Shown one piece after another: positions 1 to 11,775 of a DNA stretch of 64,000 bases; position 1 is the stretch's first letter, and each line of letters begins with the position of its first letter. Made by a program: the position numbers and the translations under genes. Below the pieces are notes generated by a model. That model saw only the letters and a program-made list of their open reading frames with translations. It was not told where the DNA came from and searched no databases. The stretch is from Hippophae tibetana (Eukaryota > Streptophyta > Magnoliopsida > Rosales > Elaeagnaceae): the NCBI GenBank assembly GCA_037013495.1, contig CM072803.1:56185627-56249626 (forward strand), given 5' to 3'.

Positions 1-255
1 CTTGAGCATTGGTGGATTTTTTTATTTTGAGGGCTAAAATTGAGGTGTTAACAACTGAATCCAAAAAATTTCCCATTTAACATTAATGGGGGCGTTCACC
101 CACACTAGCACGCTCCTTGAGGGAGTGCAATAAAATGGTGTAGAAACCACAACTGAGGTAAATAAGTTTTCAAGTGGAGGTCACGTTTCTCTTCCAGCCG
201 GAATAAATCAGCTATGTTGTTCCTTCCCTTCCTTCTCAAATAATTGAATGCATAC

Positions 256-396
256 AAATGTTACGCAATTAATCGAAATTAATTAGATTGAAGGAAAGAG
301 AATATAGTTATAGTTTACACCGCCACGAGAGAAAATTAAAGCATCAAAATGTTACGCAATTAATCGAAATTAATTAGATTGAAGGAAAGAGAATAT
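256..396. repeat. Exact 50-bp direct duplication
   Basis: Positions 256-305 and 347-396 are identical over 50 bp and lie in the same orientation, 41 bp apart. The unit contains TTACGCAATTAATCG and ends in a purine-rich GAAGGAAAGAGAATAT. There is no ORF across it. Perfect identity inside otherwise degenerate AT-rich DNA suggests a recent local duplication (replication slippage or repair synthesis). Confidence 0.9.
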
Positions 397-1746
397 TCAG
401 AGGTGTAACTATTTCACTAGGATCGACCCTCCAATTAATCCTAAAAGTGCTATACTACTAACGAATGGATTGTAAAACGGAATTAGGATGATGAAAAAAA
501 ACACTTAAAGAAGTTGAAGATGTATCTAAAAATTGCTATTTGTGCTTGTATTTTATCTTTGTTCTTGGTTTATATATCTTTTTCAGATTTTATGTAAAAA
601 CTGACGTGAAAATGATAAATACGTTGTTGGTTTTTTTGTAAAAAATTACCACCAACGTACTTAATCGGTCTTTTAAAAAACTAACAAAGACATATCTAGT
701 TGGTTATTTATAAAAATTGACTAGAAAAGTGTAGTACATTTTTTATGAAAAAAGTAACATAGGTTACTTTTAACCAATAAAATATATTGTTTCTAATCTT
801 TAATATATTATCCCTCGTACTAGCAGACAACTTAAATATTACAAGCAGAAGCAAGATTGCTATATTAGTTTACAAGTTAGAAAATATAAATATGTAATAT
901 TACTTATCAAAATAAACCAAAGACAACTTATATATTAAAGTTAATTATATAGGTTCAAATATACATACACGTGCTATAATGTACTGCTAGTTCACAAAAA
1001 TAAAATTCAATATTGTTTTACATAAGTCAAATTATGATAAACTTATGCATGTGAAAATAAATTTAAAAATGTGTATTAAGTAATTGGGACACAAGTTAAC
1101 TAAATAATTAACCATAAAAGTAAATATATAATTAATGCACACTTCGATATCACAATTTCTTTTAAATTACACAATTAAGAATACAAAACAAACATAAATC
1201 ATGTTAAGTTAGCTAATAACTATGTTATATATACTTTACAATTAATTAAATTTGAAAGTTTAATAAATCCAGTCTGTTGTTAATATTCAAAAACGGCATC
1301 ATATATATGAATCAAAAGGCATTCCAGTCTCTAATGAGTTTACATTGTCATTGTCGTCTTGATGTGTTGAGATTGCTTCTTCTTTACTAAACATCATAAT
1401 TATATCCTTAAAGAAACTCTTTAATTATATCTTCAAACTGAAAAGAAAAACCAGATTTGTTTTAACATTATCAACATAATAAAAAACAAAATAAAATACA
1501 AATTCTAACTAAATAAACCAAGGCGCTAACTTTTGCTTGAACATGAGCTATGGAAGATATACATTATTGTGGCAGAATATTAATAAACTAGAAATCTATC
1601 CTAACAACAATAAATAATACATAAAATGAAAATAGCTAATATAAATATATTGTATATATTAAATATAATATTTTTTCGTGTCTCGTGTCCAAATATTGGA
1701 CTCATGTCCCATTTCCTAAAATTTTAAAATTAGCATTCTCTCACCG

Positions 1747-1802
<56 letters not shown>

Positions 1803-3210
1803 TATTTTTCTAATTTAAAAAAAAAGTGTTTATTAATTATTTTATTTATAAAAAAAATATTTATTAATCATTTTTACTTATAAAAAGTAAGTTAATTAGT
1901 CCTTTTATTTATAATAAATGAATTAAAAAATATTTGTATTGATAAAAATAATTTTAAACAGATATTAATGATGGTATTATCTTCCTTCACTCTGATACTA
2001 TCAAATAAAAAAATTATATATATAGCGTGCCCTGGAAGAAGTGCAAAGTAAATTATCTTGTCAAGTTTTAGTGTCACGAAACATACTGCAAGAGCAAAAT
2101 GAGCACATTGGATTGCCTAACTTTCAAAATCTCTTGAACACGCCAATGTATATTGGCTATTGTTCAATATCTCTTGAACAATACGAATTCAAAAGGCAAG
2201 AAAAATTGAGCAAGCAGAGAGACATACAAACATGATAATTACGTTTATGAACGTATTACAATACGACTTCAAGTTGCAGCATAATGGGAAAAATGATTAT
2301 TTATAGGGTAAGAATTAAAATTGCCAAAAAACAAACGTTGCAATCATGACACAACAAAGAGACAACTTTATAATGTTATCATAACCCTGCAATAGCATAT
2401 AGAAACTTTAAAGAGCTACTCAAGTGCAATTGGATTTTGGACTTTAAAGTTCAAACATACCAACTAAGGTCAAGCAATTATATGTATGGATAACTTGAAG
2501 CAGTGGTAGCAACAGAGGCATCGGTGATTTTAGATTCAAGAAGATAAGAAAGCAACTTCAGCCCCCTAATTGTTCATGTCAAACAATATTATTGGTTAAA
2601 AGATACTCATATATTGCTTTGAGTATAGAAGTTACGTACAATCATGTTTAGCAATTACCAAATACTATAAAATTTTAAGCAGTAGGACCTTTTTAATGAC
2701 AAATGAAATAAAAAATTGAGTATAGTGGTCCTTTCTTAAGATTATAAACATTGGCCAACTATTTTTGACCAACCTTATTGACGCAGCTGTTAGGGCATGC
2801 ACAACAGCATGGGAAAGTCGAATAGAGGCAGTGTATATGTTCCATAACCTTGCGCAACCTCTTCCCAAGCAACCAATTATGTAGACAAGATCTGTTACGT
2901 AGTTCTATCTTTCAATGTGAAATGCTCACTTCACTAGCAATAAAGAAAATCCACTAATAACTAAACACAAATTACAACCACAAATATCTAAAAAACAAAC
3001 TCAAAACCAAATCCTAAAATATATTCAAATCTCGAAATACACCCAAACATGAAGTAACCAAAAACAAGAACAATTAACAAATCTTGCAAGTTCAATTTTC
3101 CCAAACTGTACACAAAAGTAGATCTTCATGCAATTCACCTCTCCATGCAACTAATGGAGATGATCCTCCTTACTAGGTATTAAGTTGAAAGCTAAATGCT
3201 TTCTCTAAGG
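397..3210. other. AT-rich intergenic stretch without recognisable genes
   Basis: About 2.8 kb with stop codons in all frames. The short open frames near 1892-2235 and 2665-2868 resemble no family I know and have no coding-like character. A TA microsatellite lies at 1748-1799. The patch at about 2750-2880 is slightly richer in GC but gives no recognisable protein on either strand. It may be decayed transposon DNA; I see nothing that would support a gene. Confidence 0.6.
1748..1799. repeat. (TA)n microsatellite, about 26 units
   Basis: An uninterrupted run of TA dinucleotides of about 52 bp. Such runs are common in plant intergenic DNA and are highly length-variable between individuals. Confidence 0.95.
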
Positions 3211-3219
3211 GAGGCAACA

Positions 3220-4193
3220 ATGTGATGATATTGGATCTATATGAAATTAGTAATTTATTTTTAACAAATATCAAAATTATATCAATCTCAATTTTATCTA
3301 GAAAAATTACTAAGGTTATTATAATTGAAATTTAAATAAAATACACAAAATAAAATAAAGATGTTCACAAATCAAATTAATGAGAAAAAACTTCTAGGAA
3401 ATCGATTTTATTTAATCTCTCACTGTGCTTTACTCATCTAACTAATATAATTTAATTGTCTCTATTTGTTAACAATCTCCAAAAAAAACATTCAAAAGCT
3501 TCTTTTGATAGTCAATTGGAAATATTCTTGTTCATTAATTTACATAAGAGTATGCAATTTAATAAAACAAGAAAGCATTAAGACCAATGATTTTAATACT
3601 ATATAGGTTCATACAAGTCTTTCGATCTTTATAATTACCTAGGTCAAAATATTTCAGATCTATCCTATAATTCCTTCTTTCGATAATAAATTATAGTATT
3701 AAAATCATCTAATTAATGACCAGTTAATTAGAAGCAATAAACTCAGAATAAATCACACAAATATAAAGGAAAATAATTCAAATTAATATAGAAAATGAAG
3801 CATAGTTAAGAATTAAATTACATATTTTTCCTAGAATAAAGAAAATTTAGTTCATGCTAAAAATTAAATTAAACATAAATGAATTCACCATAATTTTTCT
3901 AAGAAGAATTGAAAGAAAATTAAATTGTAAAAAGAATCTACTTTCGTGTCTTCTTACTTTATATATATATATATATTATGAGAAATTTTAATTTTAACTT
4001 GATTTAAATAAATTTCATATAAATTTGAGAGTTCTTAGATGATATGCTTCTAAATTTTGGATCTTCATTATCTTCAAATCTGCAATAAAATTTAAATAAT
4101 AATAATGAAGTCAAAAATCAATAAAAATTAAATAAAATTAGACTAAAGTTAAAGTTGAGAAGTGATAAATTATGTTAAACTATGAAGTCATCA
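3220..4193 (-). repeat. Probable LTR of a minus-strand Ty3-gypsy element
   Basis: Read on the minus strand, a tract resembling AAGTTTGTGAG sits just before TGATGACTTC at 4193. This is the same arrangement (an AAGTTTGGGGG-type polypurine tract, then TGATGACT) that opens the LTRs of gypsy copies A-D in this window. The sequence then continues as non-coding AT-rich DNA to about 3220. The far edge is set by eye only, and the matching 5' LTR of this element is not in the window. This is a fossil. Confidence 0.5.
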
Positions 4194-6034
4194 AACACTC
4201 ACAAACTTATAACTTTGTTTGTCCTCAAATAAAAAGAAAAGATAAGATAAGATAACTATAGACAACATCAACTAGACTCCATAGAAAACTATCATCACTC
4301 ACCAAGCCATAATCTAAATTTAGATTTCATCACTAATAACTTACTCTTTTTACATCGAAGATAGTAGGAAAATAAATCAAAAATTCAGCAATTTTTCAAG
4401 CAATAGTTAAGCATTTACTTCAACCTAACGCTAAGTCCTTAAGTGTCTTGTGAAATATTCAATTAACTCCAAACCACCAATAAATTTAGATAAAAGCAGA
4501 ACAATTGAAATCAGAAGAATTCTCTCAAAACTTAACTCCATAAGTCCAATTTTTAGAAATCCTCTCCACTATTATAATCAAATACCAAAATCATATCCAA
4601 AGGTCTTTGATAAGGGTTGTAATGACAGGCCATAAGGTGAGGGCTAAGAAAGAAATGGATATAGAAAATCTAAGCAAACTAGGAAAATACTTGGTAGGAA
4701 AAAAACAATAAAAAGAATATCCACAGGATTCACACCATAGCTATTTCTCGACAATATGCTCATATTGATGACAATATTGTTGCTATACTAAATAAGTGGA
4801 GTGCTCTTTTTTTCTCTTTTATTTATTTATTTATTTATTTCCACCTTGATACTCATAGCCTTTTCTGATTTACAACCACTTTAACCCTTTTTTGATTCTT
4901 GCTTTTCACTTTCTTTTCTTTTCACACTTTGATAAAATAGAGCAAACATAATGTGGATTATTTAATTTGAACTAACTTTCTCTTTAAATGCAAATTTTCA
5001 CCAAAGTATTTTCTCAAAATTTAAGGTAAATTCATGGTTTTTCAAGCTTAGAATGGAAATGGTTTATGTAGTTAAAAGAACAAACAAAAGCTTATTTAAA
5101 ATCAGGCTTAAGAGGGTTAACTATAGGAATACACCATAAAATGATGGTGTGATAATTAGGATGGTTGGGAAAGCATTTTGGTTGTGACAAAAAATTTGCC
5201 TAGATCATTTCTCTAATATTTGGTATCAATTAGGATGTCTCCTTAAGGATTCATCAATGGATTATAGAGCAAAGGAAGATTGAACTTTCCTAACCTAGTT
5301 AATTCAATTCCTTCCCTTCATAGGCAAAATGGAATAGAGAAAAATTTACTATGTTCTCAATTATTTTCAAGGAAAAGGATTTAAATCAAAGTACCTATAA
5401 AACTCTGCCTAACATAATAGAAAATTTTCAAAAAACTTTTCTCAAACCCATCATCAATCACAAATTTCATAGTCATAGAGAATTCAATCATACTCAAATA
5501 ACTCAAGACTATAGAATTTGACACCCCCAAATGTAAACTAAACAATATCCTTGTTATAATTCAAAAGTGAGATAGATAGAAGAAATGAAATGAACTACTC
5601 TGGTTTTATGGTGGATCCGTATTAGTTTGTAATTTTCAACACTATTATTCCAGCAATATAAATCACCATCAAAATCCAAATTATTCAAATAGATAATGAT
5701 AAAATAAAATAAAAGAACAAAAGAAATTTTTATGGGCTTCCTTCTATAAGCGCTTGTTTTATAATCTATAGCCAAACTATTCAATCTTCATCAATTAGGA
5801 TCAATTAGGATTTTGAATAGAAATAAATGCACAATTTCTCTCCACTTGTTCTCTATAATAGTGCTTTAATCTCTAACCGTTCACTCTAAATATATTCTAT
5901 ACCTTGTCTTTCAAGTCTATTGCTCCAAAATTGGAAACTTTGCCAATTGTATAAGGACTTGTCCATCTTGATATTAACTTACCTGGGAAGAGGTTTAGTC
6001 ATGAATTGAAAAGCAAAACTTGTTGTCCTCGAGT
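4194..6034 (-). mobile_element. 3' end of a Ty3-gypsy (Athila/Tat-like) retrotransposon: integrase tail plus 3' UTR
   Basis: On the minus strand, about 6034 to 5860 matches the C-terminal part of plant Athila/Tat-type integrases. It shows a VLLFNS.L.LFPGKL.SRW-like block, then a P-Y-T-x-x-K-V block, and ends in an F-R-V-N-G..RLKHY-like tail, which closes integrase in this lineage. About 1.7 kb of non-coding 3' UTR follows, holding the GGGGGTG-type motif near 5525 and a TTGAGGACAAAC motif near 4215 before the LTR. The copia element at 6043 abuts the integrase, so the rest of gag-pol is missing from this side. It is an old, broken fossil with several breaks in the coding part. Confidence 0.7.
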
Positions 6035-6042
6035 TGTATAAA

Positions 6043-6920
6043 TGATTATATGAAAAGCTAAGCCTGGGTCTTTCGTTCATTAGCAATATACCTCATTGGA
6101 GCAGTATTAGAGATACAAGTATATTGGTGGCAGTTGTGAGTCGAAGTTAGAAAATTATTGTAACACAATGGATTAAAGAGGTTCTTAATATTAAATTGAT
6201 ATCATATCTAAGGTATTTATTAGTAAATTTGGTTGGTATTTTTATCTTTATATAGCTTCTTTTTTATTAGATTTTTACATGTTTATATTAAATAATTTTA
6301 TGTGTGATCATAATTATTTGATTGCATTATTAAATTTCAAATGAGCTATTTTTATTGAATTTATGCTTTATATTTTATATCTAGAATATGCTAATTGATT
6401 TTATTTAAGTAACATATGTTTTTAATCTTCTAATTAAGATTATTTATTATTAAATCTATTCAAAAACACACACAGACATTGTGTTTTTATGCTAACCATT
6501 TTACAATTGGTTCATGAATGTATCTGATTGTTGGGAAGCTTATTGGAACATTTGTCTAAAAATGCTCATGCTAATATTAAAAATTGTGAAAATAGAGTAA
6601 GAGCTCGTAAGTAAGGTACGTTGGGATAGTGTCCTAGGGAGGATAGAATAAGATCGAGTTTGTACTTGAACATTTGATTTTCATAGTGGAAAGTTAAGTG
6701 GTCTGATAGACTAGTGATGTTTCTTTTAGGTTAAGGTTGTCGCCTAGGTTATTTTTACTTTAAAATATCATGTGATATTTTTTCATTTTCATACTTCATT
6801 TTTACACCTGATTGCATGCCTAGCCATTTTGTTTAGGTTATTAAATAATAAATTGATAAAAATTAAAAATAACCTATTTTTTCCTCTAGATTAATTATGT
6901 ATGTATTTTATAAACTTTCA
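6043..6920 (+). repeat. 5' LTR of the copia element
   Basis: It opens TGATTATATGAAAAG and closes ...TAAACTTTCA, immediately before the primer-binding site. A TATA box candidate (TATATA) lies at 6249-6254. It aligns along its length with 9447-10321. The exact first base is uncertain because the similarity begins a few bases earlier (ATAAATG in both copies). Confidence 0.85.
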
Positions 6921-6922
6921 AT

Positions 6923-6934
6923 TGGTATCAGAGC
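6923..6934 (+). other. Primer-binding site for initiator Met-tRNA
   Basis: TGGTATCAGAGC is the classical plant copia primer-binding site, complementary to the 3' end of initiator Met-tRNA. It starts two bases after the CA that ends the 5' LTR, which is the expected position. Confidence 0.95.
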
Positions 6935-6999
6935 TAGCACTAGACACACTTAGTGAGTTTGATTCTTAGGGACACATACTCCTACTTATGGACCAAATG

Positions 7000-8509
7000 A
7001 AATAAGGTGGATCATCTATTAGACCCTCACTCTTTGATGTGTATAATTACCCTTGTTGGAAGGCTCGTATGCAAGATTTTTTCAAACAAGATGACAAAGT
7101 CTATAATGTTATTCTTGATGGTTGGGAACTACCTTTGGTGACAAAAGATGGTGTAGCAACTATAAAGTCAAGAAAAGACTGGACCATTGAAGAATGCATC
7201 CTTAGTGGGGCAAACCAAAAAGGTTTAAGCTCAATCTTTGATATAGTGTCAATGGATGAGTTATGTCACATATCTGATTGCAAGACTACTAAAGATGCAT
7301 AGAATGATGCACTTACTCATGCCAATAAGGGAACTTCCCAAGTGAAAGAAACAAAATTGAGATTGCTAACATCTTAGTTTGATTCCATTAAAATGAGCAA
7401 CACTAAAACTTTTGGTCAATCCTATGCTCGTTTTTGTGAAATCACTAATGTTTGTTCTAACCTTGGTGAGAAAATTCTACAACCTATACAAGTACACAAA
7501 CTCCTAAGCTCCTTAACAGTAGAAGACAAAATGATGGAAAACATTCTTACTCTAAATATGTTCTCCTTCTATATCCATAACGAAATAAAACATGAAGTGA
7601 AACATGCTATTCTAAACATTAAAGTTATAGTGATAGAGGAAAGAAAAAATATGGACACACTAAACATTGATGAACTGGTTAGGTCAATTCAAACCTATGA
7701 GCTTTCTCTTGATCCACCCAAGAAATATAAGGATGTGACATTCAAAAGCTCTAAAAAGGAAAAATTTGATAGTCATGAGGATATGAATGAAAAGTCTATA
7801 GTCTTGTTTAATAGAATAATCAATTTAACAAGGGACAATCCAGTCGTTCAAGGGACTAAAATTCGAGAAAAATTAAGCCTCCTAGCTTTGAGAGTAAGAA
7901 AACTAAGCCCACTAGTCCTCAATGCTTCACTTATGGGGGTTTGGTCATATTTCTAAAGAATGTGTGAACAATAAAAATAAAGTTGGAAAAGCTTTTAATG
8001 TTACACTTAGTGGCATAAAAAGTGAGCAGGATAATGTTGGTAACTCAGAAGATGATGACACTAACTATTGTGCCTTCACCGAAACTACCAAAGCACACCA
8101 CAATGACTCTAACTTTAACTCGAATGAAGAAAATAAGGGATTAAAATATTATCTCTTACTATCTAAGTTTAATACATCTAATTACCATGAATTATTCATA
8201 TATTGTGTAGGTACTAGGAAAGAGAAAGATAAATTACTTGTTGAAGTAATTGAACTTAATGGTGTCATCAATGTTTACAAAACAAATTTCTCTAGCCGAG
8301 AAAAAGATAAAAAGGAACTATCTAAACATATTAATGCCCTAAGTCTAAGTCTTGTAGAAATCAATCGAAAAAAAAAGCTTAAGCAAGAATTTAGTATTGC
8401 TAAAGAGATGATGAGGAATTTGACCATAACTATTGAAAAATTGACCAAAGTCCTAGATTATAGAAATCCACATGGAGATAAGAGAGGTCTTCGATACATA
8501 GATGAATAG
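7000..8509 (+). pseudogene. Degenerate copia gag (capsid/nucleocapsid) region
   Basis: In retrotransposons Gag forms the particle that packages element RNA. About 7039-7300 encodes a YNYPCWKARM motif, the usual opening of plant copia Gag (compare F.G.NY..WK.RM). About 7393-7740 holds a UBN2-type capsid core ending in a ...NIDELVRSIQTYEL-like segment, typical of Sire/Maximus-type Gag (...VEELVGSLQTYEL). A partial zinc-knuckle segment (GFGHISKEC) follows near 7930. A lysine/glutamate-rich, probably coiled-coil C-terminal part runs to 8509, as in Sire relatives. The region is broken into several frames. Pol does not follow; the sequence after 8520 is non-coding and includes a GGGGGAG-type purine tract near 8604. 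Confidence 0.8.
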
Positions 8510-8519
8510 TTAACACCTT

Positions 8520-9446
8520 CATAATCTAAAACTCAATTTGTAAAACTCATCATTTCTCTTGCAGGAAAGGTTCATTTTCATGTTTTATTTTGTTACACAT
8601 ATAGGGGGAGAACATATTTAGGGTAAGAATGTTTTCCATTATTTTCTCGTATGTTAAACTTGATTGGTATGAATGCATGCACTACATGATCATTCTTTAC
8701 ACTTCGCTTATTTCTATGTAAATTGAACTCATGTACAATGGCTTTCAAGCCAAGTTGTCGTATTATTTGTCAATGTCAATTGAGTTACTTATAAGCTTAT
8801 CAAGTTACATTGAAGATGGATTCATCAGACTCTAGGATAGTTCCACTATGGATTCTAGGACATCATTATATTTTTATCTTATTCCTATAAGTGTCATGTA
8901 GTGAGTGATATGTTTTTCCACACGGAAATGCCAAAGGGGTAGTTTATAAAGACTGAGTATTGGCTATTTTCATAGACAAAATATTTGCATATAAATTTGT
9001 TTTTAATTTCGTTATCAAGTTTTTCAAGCAAGGTCAAAGAAACACCAGAATTTTAGATAGTCGTACTTTAGTTATATCTTTTATAACTATGATATATATG
9101 ATTGCATTTATGCATTTAATAGCACATTTTCATAAATTTAGAATTTTCTTTGCTATTAAAATACACCAATTAATCATTTCTTAAATGTTTTTTCAATATT
9201 TTTAGAATATGTTCTAAATATAACCTTTTTATAATATTGAGGCTTTTACTAGATTTTGAAAAATTAAGCTTAAAAAATATTTAAGCCTAATACTACTATA
9301 TTATTACCAATATATGTATATATAAGTGGGTAGCTGCTACAAAATGCCAAACTAAAAAAAATAAAGAAAAAAAGGTGAATATTCAATAGCGGCGCTAGAA
9401 GATGATATAGGAATTAATATATATAGAAAAGGTGGAGTAGCATAAA
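8520..9446 (+). other. Non-coding 3' interior of the copia element
   Basis: No family similarity is seen. It contains a purine tract (ATAGGGGGAGAAC) near 8600, of the kind found 3' of gag or pol in Sire-type elements. Just before the 3' LTR is a second purine-rich stretch (GAAAAGGTGGAG) near 9427 that may be the polypurine primer. The open frame at 8960-9184 is AT-driven and has no recognisable protein. Confidence 0.5.
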
Positions 9447-10321
9447 TGATTATATGAAAAGTTGAGCTTGGGTTTTTCGTTCATTAGCAATATATACCTC
9501 ATTGGAGCAAGATATACAAGTATATTGGTGGTGGTAGTGGGTAGAAATTAGAAAGATATTGTAACGAAAGGGATTAAATAGGTTTTTTAATTATAAATTG
9601 ATATTGTATTAGAAGTATTTATTAGTAAATTTATTGGATATTTTTATCTTTATATAGCTTCTTTTTTATTAGATTTTTACATGTTTAGATTAAATAATTT
9701 TATGTGTGTTCATAATTATTTGATTTGATTATTAAATTTTAAAGGAGCAATTTTTATTGAACTTGTGCTTAATATTTTTGCTCTAGATTTTGCTAGTCGA
9801 TTAAATTTAAGTGACATATATTTTGAATCATTTAGTTAGGATTATTCATTATTAAATCTATTTTAGAACACACACAGACACTACGTTTTTTTACTAACTT
9901 TTTTGTAGTTAATTCGTGAACATATCTAATTGGTTGGAAGCTTATTGGAACATTAGTCTAGATACCACTCAAGTTAATATTAAAAACTATAATAACAAAG
10001 TAGGAGCTCATAAGTAAGGTACATTGAGATAGTATCCTAGGGAAGGTAGCATAAAACCAAGTTTGTACTTGGACATTAGGTTTTCATAGTGGAAAGTTAG
10101 GTGGTGCGGTTGACCAGTGGTTTTCCTCTTAGGTCATAGCTATAGCCTAGGTTGTTTCCACCTAAAAATATCATGATATTATTTCATTTTCACAATTAAT
10201 TTTTATACGCGATTGCATGCTTAGTCGCTTTATTTATGTTATTAAACTATAAATTGATAAAAATTAAAAATGATATATTCACCCATTCTAAATTAATTAG
10301 ATCCTTGTTTTATAAACTTCA
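9447..10321 (+). repeat. 3' LTR of the copia element
   Basis: It aligns with 6043-6920 along its length. It opens TGATTATATGAAAAG, carries the TATA candidate at 9651-9656 and ends ...TATAAACTTCA. The differences from the 5' LTR are many scattered substitutions and small indels, consistent with old age. Confidence 0.85.
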
Positions 10322-11400
10322 TATACAAATGTAGTCAATGATGACCAATTTACCAAATGATAAGCCCTTTAAGATTTAGCCCAGGAAAATACATCCAAAA
10401 CAGCCTAGAAGAGCATATAACAAGCTCTTTCCAAAAGAGTCAAACTAAAAATGTTCTATACCTTCATGTTGATATCGTGTATTACATACAGTGTGATGTT
10501 TCATTATGTCACTTCTTTAATAGAACTCAACAAAATGATTCTTTTAAAATACCAAATCATTTTCAATCCTAAAATTCTTGAATTTCAAACCACCAAACAA
10601 ACCCTGTATTCTCAAAGTAGGCATTCATGCCTCACTCATAAGATAAAAGCGAGAAATATTTGAAACTGAATATGACGAAGACAAAATTGATGCACAATTA
10701 AAAAGGTGCTACCCTGAAGCTCATAGAGCCTATAAAGAAACTGTCTTTTCATAACAATACAAGCATCCTTACAAACTCTTAGTACTTTATCTTCAGTTAA
10801 ATATCAATAGCCTTGTGAGTCAAGAACACTCTAAGATATTAAGTTCCTTTTCAAATAATATCAAGCATCTTAATTTGAATTGTTCTAATATCAACAACCT
10901 TATAGAACACATTATTTTCCATCAAGATAACACTCGTATCAATAGATTGATAAGTAAAATATCAATCTCTATTATGGTACATATGATATGTATAATCCAA
11001 ATCAAGAATCCAAATGTCTTCAAGAGAACCAATATATACTAATAGAATAATATTACCATCAGAATTAGAACTATCTATAGCACCATTAACCTTATTAGGA
11101 GCAGAAGACTTTATGATAGACATATCTTTAATTCTGAGTCTAGGACAATTTGATTTACATTGCCCTTCCTCACAATAATAGTTACATTTTTATCCTTTTT
11201 CTTGGATATAGATTTTCCTTTATCATTACTTGAGCCTTTTTCTAGATATCTATCTTCGAGAAAAAAACCATTGATGTTATCATTATTACTTACAAATACA
11301 TTCTTTTTCAATTATTTGAAATTCAAAGATGCTCTAACATCATCTAAAGAAATAGTGCTTCATTCATAAAAGAAATAACAACATAAAAGAACCAAGGCCT
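10322..11400 (-). mobile_element. Fragment of a second Ty1-copia element: gag end, protease, pre-integrase region
   Basis: Read on the minus strand from 11400 downwards, the order is that of a plant copia polyprotein. A lysine-rich Gag tail with a zinc-knuckle-like segment comes first (11111-11311). The aspartic protease region follows at about 11060-10810, recognisable from a WILD...YHM...NRD...Y...D-type pattern. Then come the GAG-pre-integrase region and the start of integrase, ending with an E/D-x-x-D-S-like block near 10400. The rest of pol and both LTRs are absent. It is broken in many places and older-looking than the neighbouring copia element. Confidence 0.7.
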
Positions 11401-11434
11401 AATCCTCATAATCAATTTTAACATCAATGTTGAG

Positions 11435-11775
11435 AGAATACAAGTTAGGTTATATTCAATTGATCATGTAATTAATTGATAATTATATTGAGGAGATTTT
11501 AGCAATTCATATGTTTAGAAAATTGGGGGATTAAGTATTCTTAAATATTTTCTCATATATCTTTTTAGTTATCAAATATAATTTAATTAAATATTGCTAT
11601 TTACTTTTATTTATTTTAATTTTGATTCCTTAAAATATAAAAACAATTAAAAAATTGATGTTTATTTTTTTTAGTTTTAAAAATTAGTTTCTAATTAGAT
11701 AATCTCCATGAGAATGATTTTTTCTTATCATTATGTTACTTGTTGCAATATGTATACTTGCGTATTCATTATAAA
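11435..11775 (+). repeat. Partial 5' LTR of gypsy copy A
   Basis: It aligns with the last third of the 3' LTR (about 16640-16970): both share TTGATAATTATATT, GATTTTAGC, AGTTTTAAAAAT and ACTTGCGTATTCATT. The front of the LTR is not present next to the copia fragment that ends near 11400. Confidence 0.8.

Larger units (their letters stand above)
6043..10321 (+). mobile_element. Ty1-copia retrotransposon, Sire/Maximus-like, gag only
   Basis: Two related long repeats (6043-6920 and 9447-10321) in the same orientation bound a 2.5-kb interior. The interior begins with a tRNA-iMet primer-binding site and carries a degenerate gag with copia (UBN2/retrotran-gag) and zinc-knuckle similarity. No protease, integrase, reverse transcriptase or RNase H similarity is visible between gag and the 3' LTR, so this looks like a non-autonomous copy that would need proteins from a relative. 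The LTRs look roughly 80-87% alike by eye, so the insertion is old, plausibly several million years. The flanks (gypsy integrase to the left, copia pol to the right) differ and show no clear 5-bp duplication. It is broken, with several breaks in gag. Confidence 0.85.

Noticed and set aside
2665-2868. 67-residue minus-strand open frame in a GC-richer patch
   Set aside because: No recognisable motif, no upstream or downstream gene structure; too short to support.
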